This document shows positions 1 to 6,560 of a DNA stretch of 6,560 nt, in pieces. Source of the DNA: Nitrospirota bacterium (lineage in GTDB: Bacteria > Nitrospirota > Nitrospiria > Nitrospirales > UBA8639); the NCBI GenBank assembly GCA_029879555.1, contig JAOUQB010000142.1, positions 1-6,560 of the forward strand. Direction: 5' to 3'. The stretch's first letter is position 1. Each line of letters starts with the position of its first letter. A program made the position numbers and the translations under genes. The notes under the pieces are model-generated. The model searched no databases. It was not told the DNA's origin and was given only the letters and a program-made list of their open reading frames with translations.

Positions 1-21
1 TTCTTCTTCTTCTTCTTCTTC
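1..21 (+). repeat. (TTC)7 trinucleotide microsatellite inside mutS2
   Basis: Seven perfect TTC units start at the window edge, so the tract may be longer. In the mutS2 frame they read as TCT codons and encode the poly-serine linker just before the Smr domain. Unit gain or loss would change linker length without shifting the frame. Confidence 0.9.
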
Positions 22-295
22 GGCATCCCCCTCTTTGGCACACAGAGGCGTCTATCAACACGAACTTGATCTTCGTGGTATTCGGCTGGAAGAGGCCTTA
101 GAAAAAACGATGGCCGCCTTGGACCAGGCCCTTTTGGAGCAGGCTAAATATCTGAAGATTATTCATGGCCAGGGATCCGGTGCCTTAAAGGTGGGCATTC
201 GAGAGCTGTGCCACACCTCACCCTATACGAAACAGTATCGTGCCGGTGATCCAGCTGAAGGGGGAGATGGGGTGACAATTATTGAGTTACGGTAG
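2..295 (+). CDS. mutS2: MutS2 (endonuclease MutS2 / RqcU), C-terminal fragment with Smr domain
   Basis: The 3' end of a larger gene; the reading frame is open to the left edge, so the start is outside the window. About 97 residues are visible. First comes a run of serines (SSSSSSSASPS), a flexible linker, then an Smr domain with the hallmarks HELDLRG and HGQGSGALKVGIREL, ending GGDGVTIIELR. This linker-plus-Smr arrangement is the usual C-terminus of MutS2. The family is known for a DNA-binding MutS-like ATPase that suppresses recombination, and for splitting collided ribosomes; the Smr domain is the nuclease part. A TTG at 35 could be read as a start, but the in-frame serine tract upstream and the family architecture argue for a fragment. 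Its stop lies inside the 3' end of the convergent queG gene. A standalone Smr protein is the only real alternative. Confidence 0.88.
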   Translation, partial: SSSSSSSASPSLAHRGVYQHELDLRGIRLEEALEKTMAALDQALLEQAKYLKIIHGQGSGALKVGIRELCHTSPYTKQYRAGDPAEGGDGVTIIELR

Positions 296-1334
296 ACGAG
301 GGAGAAGGCGTCTGATTCGTAAGGGCAATTTCCGCATTGCGGATAAAGCCCTCGTATTTGGGACGTCGGATGGGACTCCCTTTTGTCAGTGCACGAAACT
401 CATCTTGGGTTATTGATACTAACTGTAACGGCTGAGGATGGAGTGTCCACGACCGAGGCTGAAAATTCGATTCATGCGTTGGCTGCGCGTGAATGTTGAA
501 GGGACAAATATCCAGGCAGTCGTCGCAACCAAAGATTCGATTACCCATTTTTTTTCGCAGCTCAGGGGCAATCTCGGTCATCGGCCCGCGATGTTCGATG
601 GTGAGATAGGAAATACATCGCTCGGCATCAAGCTGATAGGGTTCAACAATTGCCCCAGTGGGGCAGGCTTGAATGCATAAGGAGCAGGATCCACAGAGAT
701 CTGTTGTAGGCTCATCAGGTTCTAATGTGAGGGTTGTCAGGATTTCTCCTAATAACAGCCACGAGCCAAAGCTCGTCGAAACCAGATTCGTATGCTTGCC
801 AATCCACCCAATTCCGGCTTCCTGGGCCCAGGCCTTTTCCATAATCGGACCGGTATCGACATAGCTGCGGGTTTGTACGTCGGGAATCCGAGAATGGACA
901 TATTCTTCTAATTTCGTTAGCCGATCTTTCATGAATTCGTGATAATCGTTTCCCCAGGCGTAGCGGGAAATTCGTCCTGCTTGATGGGTCTCATCCGGCA
1001 TGTGGTCTGTGAAGTAATTCATCCCAACCACAATCATGGATTGGCACCCTGGAAGTACTTTGGTGGGATCGGCACGACGTTGCGGGTCTCGCTCCATCCA
1101 AACCATGCTGCCGTGAAACCGCTGTTCCAACCAATGTGTTAATCGAGTCCAAAGACGCGTGGTGAGTGGTAATGGGTGAGGTTCTGATGGTTTGAAATTG
1201 GATGACGGATCTGGCTCGGAGGAAGAAGGAGGAACTCGGGCAATCCCAACTGTGGAAAAACCTAGTGCAAGGGCTTGGGCTTTTATCTGGCTGGCAAGAG
1301 TCGACGAGGGAATCATGTCAGTCGACTCTTTCAT
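279..1334 (-). CDS. queG: Epoxyqueuosine reductase QueG
   Basis: Cytoplasmic cobalamin-dependent iron-sulfur enzyme that reduces epoxyqueuosine to queuosine at the wobble position of tRNAs with GUN anticodons (last step of the pathway). The 351-residue product shows the conserved YVDTGPIMEKAWA block (Asp160 matches the proposed catalytic acid), GIGWIGKHTNL (175-184), and two 4Fe-4S motifs: C214xxC217xxC220xxxC224P and C270xxC273xxxC277P, with the intervening RC240ISYLTIEHRG. It ends soon after the RRPKYEGFIRNAEIAL motif, so the C-terminal HEAT-like repeats found in some family members are absent. A Pro/Ser-rich insertion of about 20 residues lies at 35-57. Met1 and Met7 are both possible starts: neither has a strong ribosome site, and an AAAGAG stretch sits 9 bases before Met7 (1316). 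The stop overlaps the mutS2 end by 17 bp, convergently. The gene for a cysteine-rich secreted protein ends 17 bp upstream, so the two are probably cotranscribed. Confidence 0.96.
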   Translation of the reverse strand: MKESTDMIPSSTLASQIKAQALALGFSTVGIARVPPSSSEPDPSSNFKPSEPHPLPLTTRLWTRLTHWLEQRFHGSMVWMERDPQRRADPTKVLPGCQSMIVVGMNYFTDHMPDETHQAGRISRYAWGNDYHEFMKDRLTKLEEYVHSRIPDVQTRSYVDTGPIMEKAWAQEAGIGWIGKHTNLVSTSFGSWLLLGEILTTLTLEPDEPTTDLCGSCSLCIQACPTGAIVEPYQLDAERCISYLTIEHRGPMTEIAPELRKKMGNRIFGCDDCLDICPFNIHAQPTHESNFQPRSWTLHPQPLQLVSITQDEFRALTKGSPIRRPKYEGFIRNAEIALTNQTPSPSSTVTQ

Positions 1335-1351
1335 CTATGGAAGCCGAAAAA

Positions 1352-1792
1352 TTATTTTGGTTGAGGGAACGCGGGACTTGCAGATGGCACATTATCCGTG
1401 CAATTAAACATGACGGTAAAGCGACCCGTGCATTGCTCAGTCTTGCAGGCTTCGCAGGTTCCGACAATTGCTGTTTTCCAATCGGTTTTTTTTGTATCAA
1501 ATTGGCAGGAGGTGGCGCCCCCTTTTGAGGCTTCAGCCCAGGGTTCGTCATATCCTGGAAATTGAGCTACCGTACATCCCTTCAGAATCGGTACATGGCA
1601 TTGGGCCTCTTTATCGTCTTTCACCATACCAATCGTGCAATTAGATTCGGTTCGAGATTGAGACTCGGCGGCCCTTGCGGAATCAAACAGGGTGCCTATC
1701 CCCATTAATAAAAAAAGCCCAAGGCTCAGGCAAAAAAGTGAAGAGAGAGAAAGTAAGTTCTTCTTGGATCGGCTGTTGAAAAAATGATTCAT
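1352..1792 (-). CDS. Small secreted cysteine-rich protein, function unknown
   Basis: A 146-residue protein I do not recognise. It begins with a clear Sec signal peptide: basic n-region (R8, K10, K11), a hydrophobic core at about 13-35, and an A39-R40-A41 cleavage motif, so the mature chain probably starts at Ala42. The mature part of about 105 residues has eight cysteines (52, 65, 73, 96, 113, 116, 121, 131), including a C113xxC116xxxxC121 cluster, enough for four disulfides in the periplasm or outside the cell. It has no CXXCH haem site and no lipobox. The end is Pro/Ser-rich and probably disordered. The ATG at 1792 is supported by TAGGT with AGG five bases from it, and by a sigma70-like promoter just upstream. 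It lies 17 bp before queG. Nothing in its sequence suggests a role in tRNA modification, so the pairing may be only transcriptional. The signal peptide, Cys pattern and good start make a real gene likely. Confidence 0.82.
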   Translation of the reverse strand: MNHFFNSRSKKNLLSLSSLFCLSLGLFLLMGIGTLFDSARAAESQSRTESNCTIGMVKDDKEAQCHVPILKGCTVAQFPGYDEPWAEASKGGATSCQFDTKKTDWKTAIVGTCEACKTEQCTGRFTVMFNCTDNVPSASPAFPQPK

Positions 1793-1846
1793 AATGACCT
1801 ACTTGAAAAAGAAAAATAAAATTTTGACGTTTGTCCGCGTACCTTT

Positions 1847-1877
1847 CTTATACCACATGAGAGAAAGAGGCTGTCAA
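1847..1877 (-). promoter_or_regulatory. Sigma70-type promoter for the cysteine-rich protein gene and queG
   Basis: Reading the minus strand, a perfect -35 TTGACA (1877 to 1872) is followed after 18 bases by GTATAA (1853 to 1848), or after 19 by TATAAG (1852 to 1847). The predicted start near 1840 gives a leader of about 47 nt before the ATG at 1792. It sits in the 88 bp gap after the lipoprotein gene, indicating that the downstream pair can be transcribed independently. It was found by eye; the start has not been mapped. Confidence 0.6.
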
Positions 1878-1880
1878 AAT

Positions 1881-2450
1881 TCATGTTCCCCCGACCTGAG
1901 AGGAAGGGAAGGAAGCCGGCCTCAATTTTAACTCGCGGAATTGGGTCATGACTTCTGCTTCCCACGATGCTTGAGCGTCAAGATCGAGCCCATGCTTGGT
2001 ATCGGAATCATATTGAAGGTTTAATCGTTGGGCGACTGATTTGGTTAACTCCAGCATTTTCCATAAATTATCCTCTTCGGTCAGGGAAAAATTAGCTTGC
2101 CGAACCACTAAACAACTAATCAAAAAATGCAGTTGCTCGTGAGCTAGTAGATGCTCAGACATTCGCCAAAGCGCGACATTTTGTGGATCAATCAGATCCG
2201 CTTTGACCCACGAATGCTCAAAGTCAAAGGCAATGGAAAGTCGATGATGGAGGGGATGATGCAGAAAACGAATGGCGGTTTCGGCCCCTCGCTGATCTTG
2301 TGGCACTCGAGAGGTAAAATCAGACCACTGTAACAGCCGAGCTGGTTGGCAAGAAGGAATGGGTGAAGGATCAGCAATCCATGTGAGGGTGGGAGCGCAC
2401 CCCACCAAGAATATGAAGAAGGCCGCGTAGGATAATCGATAAAAGTGCAT
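1881..2450 (-). CDS. Putative lipoprotein with HEXXH motif, DUF922-like predicted secreted zinc protease
   Basis: From the ATG at 2450 this is a 189-residue protein with a short lipoprotein signal: Arg5, a hydrophobic stretch, and lipobox L-V-G-C with Cys18 as the lipidated residue. The +2 residue is Ala, so outer-membrane sorting is plausible. The mature chain has LLQWSDF at about 39-45, SWVKADL, then LLAHEQLHF with an HEXXH zinc-binding motif (104-108), and later YDSDTKHG (147-154) followed by Q-x-x-W-E. The order W-x-D-F, LLxHEQxHF, YDxxTxHG, QxxWE matches my memory of DUF922-type predicted secreted zinc-dependent proteases; activity and substrate are unknown. The frame stays open to a TTG at 2525, but that start adds 25 residues before the signal and touches the groEL terminator, so I chose the internal ATG. 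No strong ribosome site is visible (GGGTA about six bases upstream at best), and I found no clear promoter. The start is therefore less certain than the gene. Confidence 0.78.
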   Translation of the reverse strand: MHFYRLSYAAFFIFLVGCAPTLTWIADPSPIPSCQPARLLQWSDFTSRVPQDQRGAETAIRFLHHPLHHRLSIAFDFEHSWVKADLIDPQNVALWRMSEHLLAHEQLHFLISCLVVRQANFSLTEEDNLWKMLELTKSVAQRLNLQYDSDTKHGLDLDAQASWEAEVMTQFRELKLRPASFPSSQVGGT

Positions 2451-2523
2451 ACATGTACCCGAAGAAATAGATAGCACCTTGGATTGTTTCAGATTAGGCA
2501 AGATACGTCGATAGTCGGTGGGC

Positions 2524-2560
2524 AAAAAAAAACCTGGAGGGGAACCCCCTCCAGGTTTTT
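2524..2560 (-). terminator. Strong intrinsic terminator after groEL
   Basis: A perfect inverted repeat pairs 2533-2542 (CCTGGAGGGG) with 2546-2555 around a 3-base loop, and A/T pairs extend the stem to 15 bp (2528-2542 with 2546-2560). On the minus strand the stem is followed by a run of nine T (2532 to 2524), the classic end for groEL, whose stop lies 28 bp upstream. The plus strand also has five T after the stem, so it may work both ways. Confidence 0.93.
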
Positions 2561-2588
2561 CCTATCTCTACTCGTGAGAGTAAAAGGA

Positions 2589-4290
<1,702 letters not shown>

Positions 4291-4306
4291 TTGTCGTGGG
4301 GCAGGA

Positions 4307-4618
4307 TTAGTTTTCAAACACACCCAAGATATCTTCTTCTTTTAAGATCAGGCAGTCATCATTTTCAATTTTAATCTTGGTGCCCGAATATTTGTCGAAC
4401 AACACTTGATCGCCAACCTTCACGTTTTCGACATCAGCTCCAGCAGCTGCAATCGTTCCCCGTTGAGGTTTCTCACGAGCGGAATCCGGCACATAAATGC
4501 CTCCCGCTGTACGCTCTAATTCCTCGGTATAGGTCACAAAAACTCGATCTCCAAGGGGACGGAACCCTTTGGCACTACTACCTTGGTTGGTTTCTTTTTT
4601 TTCCTTCGTGGCTGCCAT
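4307..4618 (-). CDS. groES: Co-chaperonin GroES (Hsp10)
   Basis: The 103-residue subunit of the heptameric lid that caps GroEL. Recognisable parts are FRPLGDRVFV (19-28), the mobile loop ELERTAGGIYVPDSAREKPQRG (33-54) whose G-I-Y-V tip contacts the GroEL apical domain, VKVGDQVLFDKYSGT (66-80), and the terminal EEDILGVFEN. It carries about 15 extra residues at the N-terminus, rich in Lys, Glu, Thr and Ser; typical GroES begins almost directly with the PLGDR strand. The ATG at 4618 is well supported by AAGGAGGT (4630 to 4623), four bases away, and there is no later Met start, so the extension appears real. It is the first gene of the groES-groEL operon, downstream of a candidate RpoH-type promoter and 271 bp after the sigma factor gene. 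Confidence 0.98.
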   Translation of the reverse strand: MAATKEKKETNQGSSAKGFRPLGDRVFVTYTEELERTAGGIYVPDSAREKPQRGTIAAAGADVENVKVGDQVLFDKYSGTKIKIENDDCLILKEEDILGVFEN

Positions 4619-4690
4619 ACTTACCTCCTTACAGTGGTTTGTGGACTGATTAATGAAAAATCCGTGCTCATGGTTTAGTTTTTTAGGATT

Positions 4691-4736
4691 GCACGTCTGT
4701 TAGTTCTTGGCTCTCGATAATCACGCACGTCTCGAT
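4691..4736. repeat. Paired short direct repeats in the groES leader
   Basis: GCACGTCT occurs at 4691-4698 and 4725-4732, and TCTCGAT at 4712-4718 and 4730-4736. Both pairs lie between the candidate heat-shock promoter and groES. Each AGACGTGC copy in the transcript could pair weakly with the GCACG at 4667 to 4663, giving two alternative 5 bp stems. No CIRCE element (TTAGCACTC-N9-GAGTGCTAA) is present. Confidence 0.5.
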
Positions 4737-4744
4737 TGAAAGCT

Positions 4745-4773
4745 CAGATAAGTCCAGTTGAATTGAAGTCAAG
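4745..4773 (-). promoter_or_regulatory. Candidate RpoH (heat-shock) promoter of groES-groEL
   Basis: On the minus strand CTTGAC (4773 to 4768) is followed by CTTATCTG (4752 to 4745), with exactly 17 bases between CTTG and CTTATCT. This matches the RpoH promoter form described for alphaproteobacteria, roughly CTTG-N17-CYTATNT, better than the E. coli form with a CCCCAT -10. The -35 also contains TTGACT, so overlap with a weak sigma70 promoter is possible. The predicted start near 4738 gives a leader of about 120 nt. The rest of the 271 bp gap (4619-4889) contains no gene I can support and no clear terminator for the sigma gene, so read-through into groES is possible. Confidence 0.5.
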
Positions 4774-4889
4774 AGGGGTTGCCGGAGATATTTCTTGCCA
4801 GTTTTTCACATGAAGGGAAAGTCAAATCTTCTGAAGGATGATTAAAAGGGAAATTTTAGCGTGGACAGTACGTAGATAAGCTTAGAGCT

Positions 4890-5930
4890 TTATTCCGCGA
4901 GAAGCTCAAAGTCATGGATGTCTTTTTTCATAAACTCTCGTAATTTATTGATGATTTTAGCCTCAATCTGTCGGCTACGTTCTTTGGTAATTGAATATTT
5001 TTTGCCTAAATCCTCCAAGGTGACCGGAGTCTCCGACAACATCCGGTTCCGCAGAATATCTTCTTCCCGTTCGGTTAGTGTTCGAGCAAATTCAGCCAAT
5101 TTTTTCCGGAACAATAGTCGAAGTTGGGTCCTGCCCAGTTGATCATCCACCGGGGTTTGAATTGCCGGAAGCAGGTCATGAAAGGTTCCTTCCCCCTCTT
5201 CTGTCATGGGTTGGTCTAAGGACAATTCCCAGCTTCCCAGGCGTTGATCCATTTCTACAACATCGCGTTCCCGGACGTTGAGACGATCAGCCAAGAGTTT
5301 TGGATCTGGGACATAGCCCTGGCGTTCCAATTTGGCCTTCTCACGACGCAAATTATAAAACAGCCGCCGTTGCTCTTGGGTGGTTCCGATTTTGACCAAT
5401 CGAAAGTTATTCAAAAGGTACCGCAACACAAACGCTCGGACCCACCAAGCGGCATAGGCGTAGAATCGAACATTTTTCGTCGGGTCGAATTTCTTCATCG
5501 CTTGGAGCAGGCCGACATTGCCTTCTTGAATGAGGTCCATTTGATCTAGCCCGGCCAGGCCATATTCCGAGGCAATTTTTACACTGACTCGCAAATTGGC
5601 AAGAATCAGCTTGACCGCCGCTTCGCGTGTGCCAAGTTGTTGGTATTCGTGAAAGAGTTGAAGCTCTTCTTCTTTGGAGAGAAAAGGATACCGCCGGACT
5701 TCGGCCAGATAGCGACTCAACGTCGTGGTCGGGGTGAGTGCTGTGGACAGACTTTCCCAGTTGGCCTCATCCTTTGTATGGTCTTCCTTTACATCGGCTT
5801 CAGTGTCTTCAGGTGAACCATCAACGAGAAGAATTTCCTCTGTGGAATCAACAGTATCTGAAGGGTGAGACTCAACATCAATCACCTCCGCATTGATTCT
5901 TTTTGAAGACTTTGAAGGTTTTATTGCCAT
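4890..5930 (-). CDS. rpoH: RNA polymerase sigma factor, RpoH (sigma-32)-like
   Basis: A 346-residue group 2/3-type sigma70-family factor. Region 1.2 is at about 70-102 (LSRYLAEVRRYPFLSKEEE). Region 2 spans 107-177, with the core-binding DLIQEGNVGLLQAM (132-145) and the -10-recognition/melting segment RFYAYAAWWVRAFVLRYL (155-172). Q187-RRLFYNLR matches the RpoH box (QRKLFFNLR in E. coli), which sets RpoH apart from RpoD and RpoS. Region 4 has the helix-turn-helix VTLEDLGKKYSITKERSRQIE (303-323). The first 68 residues are an acidic, Ser/Asp/Glu-rich extension not found in E. coli RpoH, which is about 284 residues long. The ATG at 5930 has no good Shine-Dalgarno, but no better in-frame start exists. 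It sits directly upstream of groES-groEL on the same strand, suggesting control of the chaperonin. It could instead serve a general stress or other alternative-sigma role; the family call is firmer than the regulon. Confidence 0.88.
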   Translation of the reverse strand: MAIKPSKSSKRINAEVIDVESHPSDTVDSTEEILLVDGSPEDTEADVKEDHTKDEANWESLSTALTPTTTLSRYLAEVRRYPFLSKEEELQLFHEYQQLGTREAAVKLILANLRVSVKIASEYGLAGLDQMDLIQEGNVGLLQAMKKFDPTKNVRFYAYAAWWVRAFVLRYLLNNFRLVKIGTTQEQRRLFYNLRREKAKLERQGYVPDPKLLADRLNVRERDVVEMDQRLGSWELSLDQPMTEEGEGTFHDLLPAIQTPVDDQLGRTQLRLLFRKKLAEFARTLTEREEDILRNRMLSETPVTLEDLGKKYSITKERSRQIEAKIINKLREFMKKDIHDFELLAE

Positions 5931-5974
5931 AAAAGGTTCAAAGATTCGTATTCCTTGTGATAGGGGACGAGGAT

Positions 5975-6003
5975 ATTGTAATGAATTTTGTGCCCACGGC
6001 CAA
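5975..6003 (-). promoter_or_regulatory. Sigma70-type promoter for the rpoH-like gene
   Basis: On the minus strand TTGGCC (6003 to 5998, four of six matches to TTGACA) and TACAAT (5980 to 5975, five of six to TATAAT) are separated by an ideal 17 bases. The start would be near 5968, giving a leader of about 38 nt. It lies in the 189 bp divergent gap shared with the narK-like gene; I see no equally good promoter in the plus direction. Confidence 0.5.
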
Positions 6004-6072
6004 ACGCTATACCCACAAAATTAACAATCGGCTTATTCTTTGCTCTATGAAGTGAAAGATCCAAATTCCTGG

Positions 6073-6085
6073 CTGAATAGTTCAG
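6073..6085. repeat. Small inverted repeat upstream of the narK-like gene
   Basis: CTGAA-TAG-TTCAG is a perfect 5 bp inverted repeat centred about 41 bases before the narK-like ATG. It could be an operator half-site pair; it does not match the FNR, CRP or Lrp consensus, and its short length makes chance a real possibility. Confidence 0.3.
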
Positions 6086-6119
6086 AATAATGAAATAACA
6101 CTTGTATGTTGAACAAACG

Positions 6120-6560
6120 ATGTTGAAAGAAGGATGGCTGGCGTTACGTTCTGGGCATTGGCCCAGTTTACTTGGGGCATGGCTGCATTTTGAAGTCAGC
6201 TTTGTGGTTTGGCTGCTGATTGGAGCCCTCAGTATTCCTATTTCCGAAGAATTCGGTCTATCCGCTTCCGAAAAAGGGATACTGGTTGGAGCCCCACTTT
6301 TGGGTGGGTGCCTGCTTCGTATCGTCATTGGACCCTTAGGGGACTGGGCAGGAGCGAAAACCGTAGGCTTGGCAATTTTGGCTTTGGAAGCCGTGGCTCT
6401 TGTTCTGGGATGGCAATGGGGAGGCAGCTTCACGGAAATTTTACTCGTGGGGCTTATCCTGGGCATTGCTGGAGCGAGCTTTGCGATTGCCCTGCCGATA
6501 GCGAGTCAAGCGTATCCCCCGGCCCATCAAGGATTGGCGATGGGCGTTGCAGCGGTAGGC
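6120..6560 (+). CDS. narK: Nitrate/nitrite transporter of the NarK/NNP family (MFS), N-terminal part
   Basis: The first 147 codons of an open frame that runs off the right edge. The product is a polytopic inner-membrane protein: hydrophobic segments at about 17-40, 53-72, 80-98 and 105-130 fit TM1-TM4 of a major facilitator. Arg67 in GGCLLRIVIGPLGDW lies where NarK has its TM2 substrate-binding arginine (R89 in E. coli). GIAGASFAIALPIASQAYPP (115-134) followed by HQGLAMGVAAVG fits the nitrate-signature region of the NNP family. It should move nitrate and/or nitrite (uptake, antiport or nitrite export cannot be told from this part). The ATG lacks a clear Shine-Dalgarno, and ATGTTGAA is duplicated 14 bp upstream (6106), where it opens only a 6-codon frame. 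The gene is divergent from the sigma factor gene. Another anion/organic-acid MFS carrier is the alternative, but the signature makes NarK likely. Confidence 0.88.
   Translation, partial: MLKEGWLALRSGHWPSLLGAWLHFEVSFVVWLLIGALSIPISEEFGLSASEKGILVGAPLLGGCLLRIVIGPLGDWAGAKTVGLAILALEAVALVLGWQWGGSFTEILLVGLILGIAGASFAIALPIASQAYPPAHQGLAMGVAAVG

Noticed and set aside
1202..1551. Plus- and minus-strand frames overlapping the queG start and the cysteine-rich gene
   Set aside because: They overlap two better-supported minus-strand genes and show no signal, motif or ribosome site.
2451..2525. N-terminal extension of the lipoprotein from the TTG at 2525
   Set aside because: It would put 25 polar residues before the lipoprotein signal and begin beside the groEL terminator; the internal ATG gives a normal signal peptide.
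2569..2582. Second hairpin TACTC-GTGA-GAGTA between groEL and its terminator
   Set aside because: The stem is only 5 bp and lacks a T-run; the adjacent 15 bp hairpin explains termination.
4619..4889. CIRCE/HrcA operator before groES
   Set aside because: I searched for TTAGCACTC-N9-GAGTGCTAA on both strands. Only isolated GTGCTC and GCAC words occur, without the paired 9 bp arms.
4862..4889. Possible terminator after the rpoH-like gene (AAGC/GCTT repeats near TAAGCTTA)
   Set aside because: The stem is about 4 bp, low in GC, and has no T-run; not credible as an intrinsic terminator.
5921..6466. 181-residue minus-strand open frame across the rpoH-narK gap
   Set aside because: It lies mostly antisense to the well-supported NarK-type frame, runs into the rpoH start, and its Pro/Ser/Lys-rich product resembles no family; it is a shadow.

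Overview
This 6.56 kb bacterial chromosome window holds ordinary housekeeping and stress genes plus two small exported proteins. I recognise no mobile element, CRISPR array, tRNA or rRNA. Base composition looks close to even GC/AT by eye. The gene set and protein styles are consistent with a Nitrospira-like nitrite oxidiser (phylum Nitrospirota), possibly a lower-GC lineage. The main hints are a NarK-type transporter opening typical of that group and an RpoH-like sigma factor beside groESL. This assignment is inferred from memory of protein families and has not been tested.

Layout, left to right. (1) The 3' end of mutS2 (plus strand), cut by the window edge, has a poly-serine linker encoded by a TTC microsatellite followed by the Smr nuclease domain. 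(2) queG (minus) converges on mutS2 and overlaps its end by 17 bp. (3) A small secreted protein with eight cysteines (minus) lies 17 bp upstream of queG and has a good sigma70-like promoter. (4) A lipoprotein with an HEXXH motif resembles DUF922-type predicted secreted zinc proteases (minus). (5) A strong symmetric terminator closes the groESL unit. (6) groEL and groES (minus) both have strong Shine-Dalgarno sites. (7) A 271 bp leader region carries a candidate heat-shock promoter and short repeats. (8) An RpoH-family sigma factor (minus) has an acidic N-terminal extension. (9) A 189 bp divergent promoter region precedes the 5' end of a nitrate/nitrite transporter of the NarK/NNP family (plus), cut by the right edge.

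How they fit together. The sigma factor, groES and groEL are codirectional and form a plausible heat-shock module. The sigma factor carries the RpoH-box region, and the groES upstream region has a CTTG-N17-CTTATCT element like the RpoH promoters of alphaproteobacteria. I could not find a CIRCE/HrcA operator there. QueG acts in queuosine tRNA modification and MutS2 in recombination control or ribosome rescue; neither has an obvious link to its neighbours. The two exported proteins of unknown role, between the chaperonin terminator and queG, are the least explained part of the window.
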